The notes: generated by a model not told the origin, from the letters alone. A DNA stretch of 64,000 nucleotides from Pseudomonas sp. MH9.2 (GCF_034353875.1 NZ_CP133784.1:2356001-2420000); one strand, 5' to 3'; shown: positions 37,640 through 48,395, counted from the first letter of the stretch. Made by a program: numbers and translations.

Positions 37640-38107
37640 TCAAGGCGCGCTGTGTGTCCACGGCAAAATCGGAATGGCTGTCACCGCGTTCTGCGGGCTG
37701 CCTTCGATGATTCGGTCGCTATAGACCAAATACACCAGCGTATTGCGCTTTTTGTCGAAGAAGCGAACGACCTGCATGGTTTTGAAAACCAGCGAGGTGC
37801 GCTCTTTGAAAACCTCTTCGCCATCCCTCAACGGTTCCTGGAAGCGAATCGCCCCCACCTGCCGGCACGCAATGGAGGCTTCGGCGCGATCTTCTGCCAG
37901 ACCCAGACCACCTTTCAACCCACCGGTCTTGGCGCGGGACAGGTAGCACGTCACACCTTCGACTTTCGGATCGTCGAATGCCTCGACCACGATTCGATCA
38001 TTGGGCCCGACAAACTTGAACACCGTCGACACCTGACCGATCTCTTCGGCCGAAGCCATCAAGGGCAACGCCAACAGCACGCCCAACACACCTTTTAAAA
38101 CTCGCAT
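37640..38107 (-). CDS. creA: CreA family exported protein
   Basis: 155-residue protein with a Sec signal peptide ([20 protein letters not shown]), belonging to the CreA family of unknown function. Conserved-looking parts are the [12 protein letters not shown] stretch and the IACRQVG segment; the two cysteines could pair in the periplasm. The start with AGGAAGG upstream gives a clean signal peptide; a longer frame exists but begins inside the proB end region. It follows proB by about 40 bp. Confidence 0.88.
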   Translation of the reverse strand: MRVLKGVLGVLLALPLMASAEEIGQVSTVFKFVGPNDRIVVEAFDDPKVEGVTCYLSRAKTGGLKGGLGLAEDRAEASIACRQVGAIRFQEPLRDGEEVFKERTSLVFKTMQVVRFFDKKRNTLVYLVYSDRIIEGSPQNAVTAIPILPWTHSAP

Positions 38108-38148
38108 CACACCTTCCTGCTTCTTAATAGGGGCCGGATCGCAACCGT

Positions 38149-39267
38149 TCACACCAGAATCAGGTTATCCCGATGCACCAACTCCGGCTCAGCCATATAG
38201 CCCAATACACGGACGATGGCCTCGGATGATTGGCCGATGATTTTTTGAGCCTCCAGCGCACTGTAGTTGCTCAAGCCTCGGGCAATCTCACGACCGTCCG
38301 GCGCCACGCACACCACCATTTCACCGCGACGGAAGCTGCCCTGCACCAACTTGACGCCCACCGGCAGCAAGCTTTTATTGCCTTGTGCCAAAGCGACCAC
38401 CGCACCTGCATCGAGCACCAGGGTGCCGCGCGTTTGCAGATGCCCGGCCAGCCACTGTTTACGCGCTGCCAGCATTTCCCGCTCAGGTGACAGCAGTGTG
38501 CCCAGCCGCTCGCCCGCTTTAAGCCTCGCCAGCACGCGCTCGATACGCCCACCAACGATAACGGTGTGCGCCCCGGAACGCGCAGCCAGACGCGCCGCGC
38601 GCAGCTTGGTCTGCATGCCACCACGACCCAACGCGCCGCCGGTACTGCCCGCAACAGCGTCCAGTGCCGGATCATCGGCACGCGCTTCGTGAATCAGTTT
38701 CGCATCAGGATTGTTGCGCGGATCAGCATCAAACATGCCGTCGCGATCAGTGAGGATCACCAACAGATCAGCTTCAACCAGGTTCGCCACGAGCGCCGCC
38801 AGCGTGTCGTTGTCACCGAAACGGATCTCGTCAGTGACCACCGTGTCGTTTTCGTTGATCACCGGGACCACGCCCAGCTCGACCAAGGTGCGCAACGTGC
38901 TGCGTGCATTCAGATAGCGTTTACGGTCAGACAGGTCGTCGTGAGTCAACAGTATCTGCGCGGTATGGCGACCATGCTCGGCGAAACTCGACTCCCACGC
39001 CTGCACCAGGCCCATCTGACCGATGGCCGCAGCGGCTTGCAACTCGTGCATGGCCGTGGGTCGCGCCGTCCAGCCCAAACGACTCATGCCTGCCGCGACA
39101 GCACCGGAAGAAACCAGTACCAGTTCGACGCCCGCCTCGTGCAACGCCACCATTTGCTCGACCCAGACACCCATTGCCGCCCGATCCAGGCCCTTGCCAT
39201 CAGCGGTCAGCAAGGCACTGCCGATTTTCACGACCCAGCGCTGGGCACCCGTCACTTTGCTGCGCAT
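38149..39267 (-). CDS. proB: Glutamate 5-kinase ProB
   Basis: Phosphorylates glutamate as the first step of proline synthesis, with feedback inhibition by proline. The 372 residues hold an amino-acid-kinase domain (1-260; [11 protein letters not shown] start, NENDTV and [12 protein letters not shown] motifs) and a C-terminal PUA domain (about 275-360). Two adjacent ATGs exist; the second has better spacing from GGTTGGAAG. proA is not in the window. It is downstream of obgE. Confidence 0.96.
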   Translation of the reverse strand: MRSKVTGAQRWVVKIGSALLTADGKGLDRAAMGVWVEQMVALHEAGVELVLVSSGAVAAGMSRLGWTARPTAMHELQAAAAIGQMGLVQAWESSFAEHGRHTAQILLTHDDLSDRKRYLNARSTLRTLVELGVVPVINENDTVVTDEIRFGDNDTLAALVANLVEADLLVILTDRDGMFDADPRNNPDAKLIHEARADDPALDAVAGSTGGALGRGGMQTKLRAARLAARSGAHTVIVGGRIERVLARLKAGERLGTLLSPEREMLAARKQWLAGHLQTRGTLVLDAGAVVALAQGNKSLLPVGVKLVQGSFRRGEMVVCVAPDGREIARGLSNYSALEAQKIIGQSSEAIVRVLGYMAEPELVHRDNLILV

Positions 39268-39318
39268 CATCTTCCAACCTTAGCCAGAGAATTTTGGTTA
39301 ATACAAATCCGAGATACT

Positions 39319-39346
39319 AAAACGCCGCTATTAAGCGGCGTTTAGT
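39319..39346 (-). terminator. Terminator or attenuator between obgE and proB
   Basis: Perfect AAACGCCGCT/AGCGGCGTTT arms with a 4-nt loop and TTTT on both sides. On the minus strand it lies between obgE and proB, so it would end the obgE message or lower read-through into proB. Confidence 0.75.
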
Positions 39347-39359
39347 TTACTGCACCCGA

Positions 39360-40664
<1,305 letters not shown>

Positions 40665-40746
40665 TCAGAAACCAGCAGCCCCAGGGGCCCACATCACAAC
40701 AGCCCGCACAAACAGTTTTGCGAGAGACTCACCTACATCTACAAAC

Positions 40747-40777
40747 AAAAAAGCCCCGTCGCTAGACAGGGCTTTTC
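40747..40777 (-). terminator. Terminator of rplU-rpmA
   Basis: On the minus strand AAAAGCCC and GGGCTTTTTT arms form a hairpin just after rpmA, separating it from obgE, which needs its own promoter in the 208-bp gap 40584-40791. Confidence 0.85.
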
Positions 40778-40791
40778 CAGCAACTACGTGA

Positions 40792-41067
40792 TTATGCCGC
40801 GACGACTACAGTCTTCGGGACAATGCTCACATAACGGCGACCGAAGGCGCCTTTAACCTGGAACTTGATCACGCCTTCCACTTTCGCGAACAGGGTGTGA
40901 TCTTTGCCCATACCAACGCCGTAGCCAGCGTGGAATTGGGTGCCGCGCTGACGCACGATGATGTTGCCCGGAATGATTGCCTGGCCGCCATACATCTTGA
41001 CGCCAAGACGCTTGGCTTCTGAGTCGCGACCGTTACGGGTACTACCACCAGCTTTTTTGTGTGCCAT
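40792..41067 (-). CDS. rpmA: Large ribosomal subunit protein bL27
   Basis: 91-residue ribosomal protein near the peptidyl-transferase centre. It starts [17 protein letters not shown], the typical gamma-proteobacterial N-terminus that reaches the P site and needs no prior cleavage, unlike the Firmicutes form. It is 34 bp after rplU and ends at a terminator. Confidence 0.98.
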   Translation of the reverse strand: MAHKKAGGSTRNGRDSEAKRLGVKMYGGQAIIPGNIIVRQRGTQFHAGYGVGMGKDHTLFAKVEGVIKFQVKGAFGRRYVSIVPKTVVVAA

Positions 41068-41101
41068 GAGTTCAATACTCCAAATAGTGGATTAGGCTGA
41101 A

Positions 41102-41413
41102 TTAAGCCTGAATACCGGTGATTTTGATCTCGGTGTACCACTGGCGGTGGCCCATACGCTTCATGTGGTGCTTACGACGACGGAACTTGATGATGCGAAT
41201 CTTGTCGTGGCGACCTTGGGAGATCACTTCAGCGACTACAGTGGCGCCAGGAACGACTGGAGCGCCGATGCTGACGTCGTCGCCGTTGCCGATCAACAGA
41301 ACACGATCAAAAGTCACGGATTCGCCGGTAGCGATTTCCAGCTTTTCGATCTTCAGGTATTCGCCCGGGGCGACTTTGTACTGCTTGCCACCGGTAACAA
41401 TTACTGCGTACAT
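41102..41413 (-). CDS. rplU: Large ribosomal subunit protein bL21
   Basis: 103-residue 23S rRNA-binding protein, complete from [13 protein letters not shown] to the GHRQ-Y-KITGI end. First gene of rplU-rpmA, divergent from ispB. The ribosome site ACGGAG is visible. Confidence 0.98.
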   Translation of the reverse strand: MYAVIVTGGKQYKVAPGEYLKIEKLEIATGESVTFDRVLLIGNGDDVSIGAPVVPGATVVAEVISQGRHDKIRIIKFRRRKHHMKRMGHRQWYTEIKITGIQA

Positions 41414-41591
41414 GGTATTTCTCCGTTAATCCTGCTCACCCAGCTCTTTATAAGTAGAGTATTGGCTGGCATGGCTGCATTGGGCTGGAACGGCCCGTTG
41501 CAATTGCGTAAGGCAGGTGCTGCCCAGGAAAGTTAGGGTGCGCGATTGTACGCAAGGCGCAAAAGCGATGCAAGTGCCTAATCAGGATACC

Positions 41592-41620
41592 TTGACAGGG
41601 TCAGGCCCTAGACCTAGCAT
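41592..41620 (+). promoter_or_regulatory. Sigma-70 promoter of ispB
   Basis: A perfect -35 TTGACA (41592-41597), 17-bp spacer and -10 TAGCAT (41615-41620), about 33 bp before the ispB start. Confidence 0.7.
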
Positions 41621-41652
41621 GCCGCGCAACCCTTTTGGAGCGCCTGTCGCTG

Positions 41653-42621
41653 ATGCAACCCCAAGCTTTCTACCGCACGGTGGCGGACGACTTTAGTGCC
41701 GTTGACGTCATTATCAAAAAGCAGCTGGCGTCACGCGTGCCGTTGGTGTCGAAAATCGGCGACTACATTACCTCGGCCGGCGGTAAACGCCTGCGTCCTT
41801 TATTGGTACTGTTGTGCGGCAAAGCGCTGGGGCGCGAAGGCGATGACCTGCGTCTGCTGGCGGCTACCATCGAGTTCCTGCACACCGCCACCCTGCTGCA
41901 CGACGACGTGGTCGACATGTCCGGTATGCGCCGTGGCCGCTCCACCGCCAACGCCTTGTGGGGCAACGCCCCCAGCGTATTGGTCGGCGACTTCCTGTAC
42001 TCGCGTTCTTTCGAGATGATGGTTGAACTGGGCTCGATGTCCGTGATGAAGATCCTCTCCAAAGCCACGCGCGTCATCGCAGAAGGCGAAGTGCTGCAGC
42101 TGTCGAAAATTCGCGACGCCAGCACCACTGAAGAAACCTATATGGAAGTGATTCGCGGCAAGACAGCCATGCTGTTCGAAGCCTCGACTCATAGCGCTGC
42201 AGCCTTGTGCGGCGCCACCCACGAGCAAAGTGAAGCCCTGCGCACGTTCGGCGATCACTTGGGCGTGGCCTTCCAGCTGGTCGACGATCTGCTGGATTAT
42301 CGCGGCGATGCCGAAACCCTGGGCAAAAATGTGGGTGATGATCTGGCAGAAGGCAAACCTACCCTTCCGTTGATCTACACCATGCGCGAAGGCACACCAG
42401 AACAGGCTGCACTGGTGCGCCAGGCTATCCAGAAAGGTGGCCTGGAGGACCTGGAAAGCATTCGCGAAGCCGTCGAAAACGCGGGCGCCCTGGATTACAC
42501 CGCACAACTGGCCCGTGATTACGTCGCCAAGGCCATTGCTTGCCTTGAAGTGCTGCCAGCGAGCGAATACCGCGATGCGTTGATCGAGCTGAGTGAGTTC
42601 GCGGTAGCGCGCACGCACTGA
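41653..42621 (+). CDS. ispB: Polyprenyl (octaprenyl/nonaprenyl) diphosphate synthase IspB
   Basis: Makes the long isoprenoid side chain of ubiquinone from IPP and FPP. 322 residues with both Asp-rich motifs, LLHDDVVD and QLVDDLLDY, and the GGKRLRP substrate motif. Pseudomonads make ubiquinone-9, so the product is probably nonaprenyl diphosphate; chain length cannot be read directly. The start MQPQAF has GGAG 10 nt upstream; a TTG six codons earlier is less likely. Confidence 0.95.
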   Translation: MQPQAFYRTVADDFSAVDVIIKKQLASRVPLVSKIGDYITSAGGKRLRPLLVLLCGKALGREGDDLRLLAATIEFLHTATLLHDDVVDMSGMRRGRSTANALWGNAPSVLVGDFLYSRSFEMMVELGSMSVMKILSKATRVIAEGEVLQLSKIRDASTTEETYMEVIRGKTAMLFEASTHSAAALCGATHEQSEALRTFGDHLGVAFQLVDDLLDYRGDAETLGKNVGDDLAEGKPTLPLIYTMREGTPEQAALVRQAIQKGGLEDLESIREAVENAGALDYTAQLARDYVAKAIACLEVLPASEYRDALIELSEFAVARTH

Positions 42622-42642
42622 GACACAGCGGCACCCCATTTA

Positions 42643-42722
42643 CAGACACGTCAGCTCCAGAATCGCGTACACCGCGACAGGTGCACCCGGCACAGATTAT
42701 GTGCGAGGACTGACGTGTCTGC
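42643..42722. repeat. REP-like inverted pair (family B)
   Basis: Arms CAGACACGTCAG...TCC (42643-42658) and the complementary GGACTGACGTGTCTG (42707-42721) enclose about 48 bp, after ispB. It is the same family as the elements at 12064 and 50882, with one compensated base change in each arm. Confidence 0.75.
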
Positions 42723-42767
42723 GAATGCGACCTCGCTCCCCCGCCAATCAAATATCCAATAGTCCCT

Positions 42768-42796
42768 TGCTATTATATGAATAAGAATTATTCTCA
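42768..42796 (+). promoter_or_regulatory. Extended -10 promoter with Fur box
   Basis: TGCTATTAT (42768-42776) is an extended -10. It is followed at 42778-42796 by TGAATAAGAATTATTCTCA, a palindrome matching the 7-1-7 Fur pattern (TGAGAATNATTCTTA on the complement). Placement at the start site implies iron repression of the next gene. Confidence 0.8.
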
Positions 42797-42820
42797 TCTA
42801 AACCCAGAAGGAGATGAGAC

Positions 42821-43063
42821 ATGACTTATTTGATTGATGCCTGGCTGGACCGCCCACACCCTTACCTGCGAATCATCCATCGTGAAACCGGAGAGGTTTG
42901 CGCGGTGTTGGAAGAGGACGCGCTGGACGAACTGCGTGATCAGGGGGATCTGGACGTTACAGGACTGTGTTCGAGCGAACCCTGCGTACTGAAGGAGATG
43001 GTGCGAAATCTGTTTTTATTTTGCTACGCGCGGGCGCTACGCCCTGCCGGTGAACTGCACTGA
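42821..43063 (+). CDS. Small conserved, iron-regulated protein (PA4570-like)
   Basis: 80-residue cytosolic protein with no membrane segment, rich in acidic residues (EEDALDELRDQGDLD), with three cysteines, two of them close together (LCSSEPCV). Gene position after ispB matches P. aeruginosa PA4570, which I recall as strongly induced by iron starvation. The ribosome site AGAAGGAGATGAGAC is very strong, and a Fur box covers the promoter. Function unknown; a helper in iron-starvation response is inferred from regulation only. Confidence 0.85.
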   Translation: MTYLIDAWLDRPHPYLRIIHRETGEVCAVLEEDALDELRDQGDLDVTGLCSSEPCVLKEMVRNLFLFCYARALRPAGELH

Positions 43064-43100
43064 ACATGCGCGCTGAACGCAACATGCCTGCCTGTCATGA

Positions 43101-43127
43101 TTGAACGGATCAGGACGATCCGTTCAA
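43101..43127. terminator. Perfect 11-bp hairpin between convergent genes
   Basis: TTGAACGGATC and its complement enclose AGGAC. It lies between the iron-regulated gene and the convergent fklB. There is no T-run, so it is a probable but not certain bidirectional terminator. Confidence 0.6.
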
Positions 43128-43152
43128 CCATCATCTGCTTACAACGCGACGG

Positions 43153-43770
43153 TTACAGAACGTCCAGCAGCTCGACGTCAAATACCAGAACGCTGTGCGG
43201 AGGAATGCCGCCGACGCCTTGTGCGCCGTAAGCCAGTTCGCTCGGAACGTGCAGACGCCATTTGCTACCGGCGTTCATCAGTTGCAAGGCTTCAGTCCAG
43301 CCGGCAATCACGCCACCAACCGGGAATTCAGCAGGCTCGCCGCGATCGTAAGAGCTGTCGAACACCGTACCGTCGATCAGCGTGCCGTGGTAGTGGGTGC
43401 GAACCTGATCTTCGCGCGATGGCTTGGCGCCTTCACCGGCGTTCAGGATTTCGAATTGCAGACCTGAAGCCAAGGTTGTAACGCCCTCACGCTTGGCATT
43501 CTCAGCCAGGTAAGCCAGGCCAGCACCCGCAGCTTGTTCAGCCTTGGCCGCTGCTTCTGCCTGCATGATTTCGCGGATGACTTTGAAGCTGGCAGACATT
43601 TCGTCCTGACCTACACGGCTTTCTTTACCGTGGAAGGCGTCATTCAGGCCCGCCAGGATCGCGTCCAGGCTGATGCCCGGTGGCGGGTTATCACGCAGCT
43701 GGTCACCCAACTGACGACCAATGCCGTAGCTGACGCGGGTTTCGTCGGTGGACAAGTTAACTTCGGACAT
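43153..43770 (-). CDS. fklB: FKBP-type peptidyl-prolyl isomerase FklB (FKBP22-like)
   Basis: 205 residues: N-terminal helical dimerisation domain (FKBP-N, 1-85) and C-terminal FKBP domain (about 95-205) with VRTHYHGTLIDGTVFDSS, typical of FKBP22/Mip proteins. No signal peptide is seen, so it is cytosolic. The start MSEVNL has GGAG upstream; the longer frame is unlikely. Ends at a hairpin. Confidence 0.93.
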   Translation of the reverse strand: MSEVNLSTDETRVSYGIGRQLGDQLRDNPPPGISLDAILAGLNDAFHGKESRVGQDEMSASFKVIREIMQAEAAAKAEQAAGAGLAYLAENAKREGVTTLASGLQFEILNAGEGAKPSREDQVRTHYHGTLIDGTVFDSSYDRGEPAEFPVGGVIAGWTEALQLMNAGSKWRLHVPSELAYGAQGVGGIPPHSVLVFDVELLDVL

Positions 43771-43913
43771 AACACTGCTCCGCTGAGGGGGCGCCTGGAA
43801 AAGACCGGACGTGGGCACGCTGAGCGGCTAATCCACGGCTCGCCTGAAGACGCCCCGAACCAAAAGGGCAAGCAGCCTAGCACAGATGAGCAAGCGCTCC
43901 CTACCCGCAGGTA

Positions 43914-44219
43914 TCACCACGCAGAGTGGAAGGCTATCGGCACACTCAGGGGTTGTTCGTCGACATTGTGCAGACCGCACATTTCGTCGTGAACCACGGC
44001 GTGCACCAGATTGAACGGCACCTTTGGCAAGGTGTGCAGCAGATCCCGAGCATGCTCCACGGAGCGTAAGTGCAAGGTTTTGCCGTTCAAGTCATTGAGC
44101 GGGTACGCCACGCCACGTACGCGGGCCTCCAGTAAATAGATGCCCCCTTCCATAGAGATCAGATTCAATTCATCCACAAGCCCTGCATGGGCAAAAGCGG
44201 TCAGTTCCTGGAGATTCAT
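43914..44219 (-). CDS. DUF6482 family protein
   Basis: 101-residue soluble protein of a Pseudomonas family of unknown function; relatives are sometimes mislabelled metal ABC transporter ATPase although there is no P-loop. Visible features are the LHLRSVEHARDLLHTLP helix and the VHDEMCGL segment, where Asp, Glu and Cys could bind a metal. Upstream (44220-44585) is a long untranslated region. Confidence 0.8.
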   Translation of the reverse strand: MNLQELTAFAHAGLVDELNLISMEGGIYLLEARVRGVAYPLNDLNGKTLHLRSVEHARDLLHTLPKVPFNLVHAVVHDEMCGLHNVDEQPLSVPIAFHSAW

Positions 44220-44585
44220 GAGAAGGCCCTGTCAAACTGTACCGATGAGTCAGAAGTATAAGTCTTGTACAGGACGGCGAAATCACAACCTGGAAATGAC
44301 ACCGCCCGTCCATTACCTCTCCGAAGAACGCAAAGGCCAGACGTCTGATGGTGGATGGTCAAAACTCTTAGCACTTTCATCGTCCCAGCCAAGCTACTCA
44401 CACATGCTTAAAAAATCGTGGCCGTTTGTGCAAAATGGTTGATAGGTACTGTAAGAAAGATTCACTCGAGCAAAACTATAACCAAGGATATAGAAGCAGG
44501 GAGCGCCCCGGGGGGCTCCCTGACACACGTTAAAAACAACAGCACCCGACGAGAACGTGTAACGAACCTCGTCAGCGCCGCGAAC
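44220..44585. other. Gene-poor 366-bp region with a GC-rich hairpin
   Basis: Between two minus-strand genes. The most evident structure is the hairpin at 44499-44521: AGGGAGC and GCTCCCT arms around a C/G-rich core, with only mismatched inner pairing and no T-tail on either strand. A -10-like TATACT on the minus strand (44255-44260) may serve the DUF6482 gene. No convincing coding frame was found. Confidence 0.5.
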
Positions 44586-44915
44586 TCAAACCGGGGACAT
44601 TCGCTGACAACGCGAACCTTCTCCGTTTATGCGACGCAACTCGCCTTGCAGGTGTACCTGCCAAATGGGGACGTCTTCGGCCACCTGATAGCCGTGCAAC
44701 GTCAGGCTTTCGGCAATAGCCATCAATACCGATTCAGCGGCCAGTGGCCCATGGAAAGGCCCTTGAGCCTTGAGTGCGGAGGGTTGCTCGTCAGACATGC
44801 CGGCGGCGAACAGTAACGTCCACATACCGTTATCTCCTGAGAGCGGGCGAATCACACATTCGATACGGGTGACCAGACCCAGACATTGGCGGGTAAGACA
44901 GAGGCTGCGCGACAT
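44586..44915 (-). CDS. Conserved hypothetical protein (PA4575-like)
   Basis: 109-residue soluble protein of unknown function, found in pseudomonads next to the Lon-like protease gene. It starts MSRSLCLTRQCLGLVTRIECVI and has the VPIWQVHLQGELRRING end that I recall as conserved. The start was chosen for GAGGAG upstream. It lies downstream of the protease gene on the same strand with a 170-bp gap, so it may or may not share its transcript. Confidence 0.75.
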   Translation of the reverse strand: MSRSLCLTRQCLGLVTRIECVIRPLSGDNGMWTLLFAAGMSDEQPSALKAQGPFHGPLAAESVLMAIAESLTLHGYQVAEDVPIWQVHLQGELRRINGEGSRCQRMSPV

Positions 44916-45085
44916 GGCGAGCTCCTCGGTAGATACAGTGTTCGCCCCTCGAACCGCAGGAAGGAGCGCGTCAGTCCTTTTGACAACTGTGATATGTGCC
45001 AGAGTAGAACAAAAGCAGAATTCGAAAAGCACCCGCAGTGACTGGGCGCCGAATGGTCATGCCACCACTGCGGCGCCCTGCCCTT

Positions 45086-47536
45086 TCAATCCGCTTTTTT
45101 TGCCAAGGCCTTCAGTTCCGGCTGCAACTGCGCCGGCTCTTTCCCCAGCTCCTTGAGCTCTTCATCACTGAGCATCTCGGCGATGTCCCGCAAACGCTCA
45201 ACCACACGGGCGTTAACGCTGCCTTCCGGGAACTGACCGTCTTCATCTGGCGCACCGGCAGGCTCGCCAACCAACAGGCTCAGCGCCTCATCGGCCTGAC
45301 GCACCGCGTACACATGGAACTGCCCGGCACGCACGGCTTGCAGCACACGCTCGTCGAGCATCAGGGTGGCCACGTTCGCCTGCGGAATGATTGCGCCCTG
45401 CTCGCCAGTCAAGCCACGCGCTTCGCAGAGACGGAAGAAGCCTTCGATTTTTTCGTTGACCCCGCCCACCGCCTGCACTTCACCAAACTGATTGATTGAT
45501 CCGGTAATGGCGAAACACTGCTTAAGCGGTGTTTTCGACAGTGCCGAAATCAAGGTGCACGCTTCGCCCAGTGACGCACTGTCGCCATCCACATAACCGT
45601 AGGATTGCTCCAGAGCGATGCTCGCGGAAATCGCCAGCGGGAATTCCTGCGCGTAGCGGCTGCCCAGATAGCCCGTGAGAATCATCACCCCCTTGGAGTG
45701 GATCGGCTGACCCAGGTTGACCTCGCGTTCGATATCGACAATACCGCTGCCTCCGGGATAAACCGTCGCCGAAATCCGCGCAGGTACGCCAAACGCCGAG
45801 TCGCCGACTTCCAGCACCGTCAGCCCGTTGCACTTGCCCACGGCCGCACCGGCGGTGTCGATCAGGATGATGCCCGCGAGCATGTCGTCGAGAATCCGCG
45901 CCGACACCCGGCCCGTGCGCGTGGCCTTGGCCTTGAGCGCGCGCTCGATGTGCCCGGCATCGGTCTTGTCGTCACTGGCCAGTTGGCGAATGAAATCCGC
46001 CTCGCTGACCAATTGGAACAGGTCTCCGATGCGCGCCGATAACCGGCCCTGATGCTCAGCCAGGCGGGCGCTGTACGTGGCCAGGCGGGCGACAGCGTCA
46101 GCGGTCAACGGCGCCATGCCTTCTTCGGAGGTGCGGGTTTTGAGCAACTGGGCGAACTGCTCCAGCGTCTCGTCGCCCATCGGGATGTCTTCATCGAAAT
46201 CCACCAGTACCCGGAACATCTCCTGAAAATCCGGATCGGCGTCTTGCAACGCGTAATACAGTGAACGCGCACCAATGATGATGACTTTGACCTGGAGCGG
46301 AATCACTTGCGGGGTCAAAGTCACCGTCGCCAGACGACCCAACTCGCCCAGAGGCGATTCCATTTTCAACTTGCGCGATTGCAAGGCGCGCTTGAGCGCA
46401 TCCCAGACAAACGGCTCGCTGAGCATTTTTTCGGCTTCGAGCACCAGAAAACCACCGTTGGCCCGATGCAGTGCACCGGGGCGCAGTTGACGGTAGGTGG
46501 TGTATAGAGCGCCTTGATCGGTGCTGTATTCGATGCGCCCGAACAGGTTGTCGTAGGTGGGATGCGGTTCGAAAATCACCGGCGCGCCCGAATTGACCGG
46601 ATGGTCGACCACTAAACTCGGGCAGTATTGTTCTTCGAGCAGCTTGCGCGCCTCGGCGTCGGTCTTGCTATCGTCGACCAACTGCTCGACCACGGTTTTC
46701 AGCAGGTAGACCTGCACCCCTTGCAGGTAAGCGCAGACCCCGGCGTTCTCGTCGTACTTCTCGGACAACGGCGCCAGCAACGGCTGCAAGGCCAGGGTGA
46801 TGGTTTCTTCATTCAACTGACGCATCTGGTTGCTGGATTCACGCTTCCATTGCGGCAGGCTGGCCAGCTCCTCGTTGAGGCGCTCTTCCAGACCGGAAAT
46901 GTCGGTATGAAAACGCTCACGGTCCACTTCAGGCAACTGCGAAAATTCGGCCTCGTCCAGCGCCTTGCCTTCGCTCATCGGTGTAAAGGCAATGTTGGTG
47001 CTGTCGCGGTAAAGGGCGACTTCTTTTTCCAGGGCCAAGCGCTCGATAACGTCCAGCGCTCGGTCATAACGTTGATTGAATGCGCGGTCGATGGCGCTTT
47101 TTTTCTGTTGGTACGACGGGTGTTCGAACACCGCCGGGAAGGTCGCCAGCAGGTTATCGATCAGGCCATTGATATCCGCAATGAACGCACCCGCGCTGCC
47201 AGGAGGCAACTCCAGTGCGCGCGGCTCGCGCGGTTCATCGAAATTATTGACGTAAACCCAGTCCGACGGCGTCTCCATGCGCTTGCCTTCGGCTTTGAGG
47301 TAGCGCTTGACGAAGGAGAAGCGGCCGGTACCGGGCTCGCCCATCACAAATACGTTGTAACCGGGGCGCGGCATGGCCACGCCAAACTGTAAGGCTTCGA
47401 CTGCTCGCTCTTGGCCGAGCACACCGCGAAAGGGTTCCAGATCATTGGTTGTCGTGAAGCTGAACTGTTCAGCGGAGAAAGGACGTGTCAGCGCTTCAGG
47501 CGCAAGACGCAAGCTGGCAGCAACAGGATCGGGCAT
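45086..47536 (-). CDS. Lon-like ATP-dependent protease (YcbZ/LonB-type, S16 family)
   Basis: 816-residue protein with an AAA-like N-terminal region, a long helical insertion and a C-terminal Lon (S16) protease domain with the catalytic Ser653 (DGDSAS) and Lys696 (GGVNEK), 43 residues apart as in E. coli Lon. The N-terminal P-loop reads GEPGTGRFS: Arg stands where Walker A normally has Lys, so nucleotide use in that segment is doubtful. It lacks the Lon N-terminal substrate domain. Gene order matches P. aeruginosa PA4576. The substrate is unknown; the relation to housekeeping Lon is distant. Confidence 0.9.
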   Translation of the reverse strand: MPDPVAASLRLAPEALTRPFSAEQFSFTTTNDLEPFRGVLGQERAVEALQFGVAMPRPGYNVFVMGEPGTGRFSFVKRYLKAEGKRMETPSDWVYVNNFDEPREPRALELPPGSAGAFIADINGLIDNLLATFPAVFEHPSYQQKKSAIDRAFNQRYDRALDVIERLALEKEVALYRDSTNIAFTPMSEGKALDEAEFSQLPEVDRERFHTDISGLEERLNEELASLPQWKRESSNQMRQLNEETITLALQPLLAPLSEKYDENAGVCAYLQGVQVYLLKTVVEQLVDDSKTDAEARKLLEEQYCPSLVVDHPVNSGAPVIFEPHPTYDNLFGRIEYSTDQGALYTTYRQLRPGALHRANGGFLVLEAEKMLSEPFVWDALKRALQSRKLKMESPLGELGRLATVTLTPQVIPLQVKVIIIGARSLYYALQDADPDFQEMFRVLVDFDEDIPMGDETLEQFAQLLKTRTSEEGMAPLTADAVARLATYSARLAEHQGRLSARIGDLFQLVSEADFIRQLASDDKTDAGHIERALKAKATRTGRVSARILDDMLAGIILIDTAGAAVGKCNGLTVLEVGDSAFGVPARISATVYPGGSGIVDIEREVNLGQPIHSKGVMILTGYLGSRYAQEFPLAISASIALEQSYGYVDGDSASLGEACTLISALSKTPLKQCFAITGSINQFGEVQAVGGVNEKIEGFFRLCEARGLTGEQGAIIPQANVATLMLDERVLQAVRAGQFHVYAVRQADEALSLLVGEPAGAPDEDGQFPEGSVNARVVERLRDIAEMLSDEELKELGKEPAQLQPELKALAKKAD

Positions 47537-47817
47537 CGGACATCCTTACATCGAGCGGGGCAGATAGCGGCATTCTGGCGCTCGCTGTACCCCGCTGGCA
47601 AGGCACGGTGCGGCCGATTTTTTTGCACGTAAAAGCTTCACTCTCCTTAATGGGAGAAAAGTCTCCAACCCTATAACAATTTGCAATAAATCACGGAACC
47701 CCTGGATCGGACCTAAACTCAAACTTGCGCAGCCAGTCATAACAACTCTGGCTTGCCCTGGCGCAATGACCGGCCAGGAACCTTGACCCTTGGTTGATCA
47801 CAAAAGAGACTAAAGCT

Positions 47818-48306
47818 ATGAAACGGATTCTTCTTGGTACTCTCTTCACCGTCGCATCCCTCAACGCCATGGCCCAAGCGCCAGGTGGCCCGGATTGCGG
47901 CTGGGGCAATATGCTGTTTGAAGGCCAGCGTGGAACTCCAGCCCACTTTCTGGCTTCCACCACCAACGGCACATCGGGTAACGCCACCTTCGGCATGACC
48001 TCCGGTACAAACGGCTGCTCCACCAACGCTGCCTTGACCTACGGCGGTAAATCCTGGCTTTCCATGAACGGCATGATGGACGAGCTTTCCAAAGACATGG
48101 CCATGGGTCAGGGCGAAGCGCTGACCACGTACGCGGTCGTGTTGGGCGTTGCACCACAAGACCGTGCGCATTTTGCCGCAGTCACCCACGAGCACTTCCA
48201 GCAGATTTTCAGCAAAGCAGATACAACGGCCGAAGATGTCCACAACAACACCCTCGCGGTGTTGAAAAACGACCCTCTTCTGGCGAAATACGCAACTCAG
48301 GCTTAA
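47818..48306 (+). CDS. DUF3015 family exported protein
   Basis: 162-residue protein with a Sec signal peptide (cleavage near AMA, residue 20). The mature part has GPDCGWGNMLFEG and the TSGTNGCSTN segment; the two cysteines may pair. DUF3015 proteins are small periplasmic or surface proteins of unknown function. The start MKRILL lies after AAGAGACTAAAGCT. The DUF4105 gene follows after about 90 bp on the same strand, and the two may form a unit. Confidence 0.85.
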   Translation: MKRILLGTLFTVASLNAMAQAPGGPDCGWGNMLFEGQRGTPAHFLASTTNGTSGNATFGMTSGTNGCSTNAALTYGGKSWLSMNGMMDELSKDMAMGQGEALTTYAVVLGVAPQDRAHFAAVTHEHFQQIFSKADTTAEDVHNNTLAVLKNDPLLAKYATQA

Positions 48307-48395
48307 GCTCGCACCGCCTGCCCCCGCCTCAGGGGGCAGGCCCCTGTTTACGACCCCGAACATTGATTGCCCTGCCTCCTGACTAGTTGCCCTCT

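Noticed and set aside
43117..43127. Second hairpin arm read as an operator for fklB
   Set aside because: It lies downstream of fklB and of the convergent gene, so termination is the simpler reading.
43914..44219. Metal ABC transporter ATPase label
   Set aside because: The 101-residue protein has no Walker A, signature or Walker B motif.
44499..44521. Hairpin read as an Rsm-type small RNA
   Set aside because: Only two weak GGA motifs nearby, no repeated exposed GGA loops and no T-tail, so an Rsm assignment is not supported.
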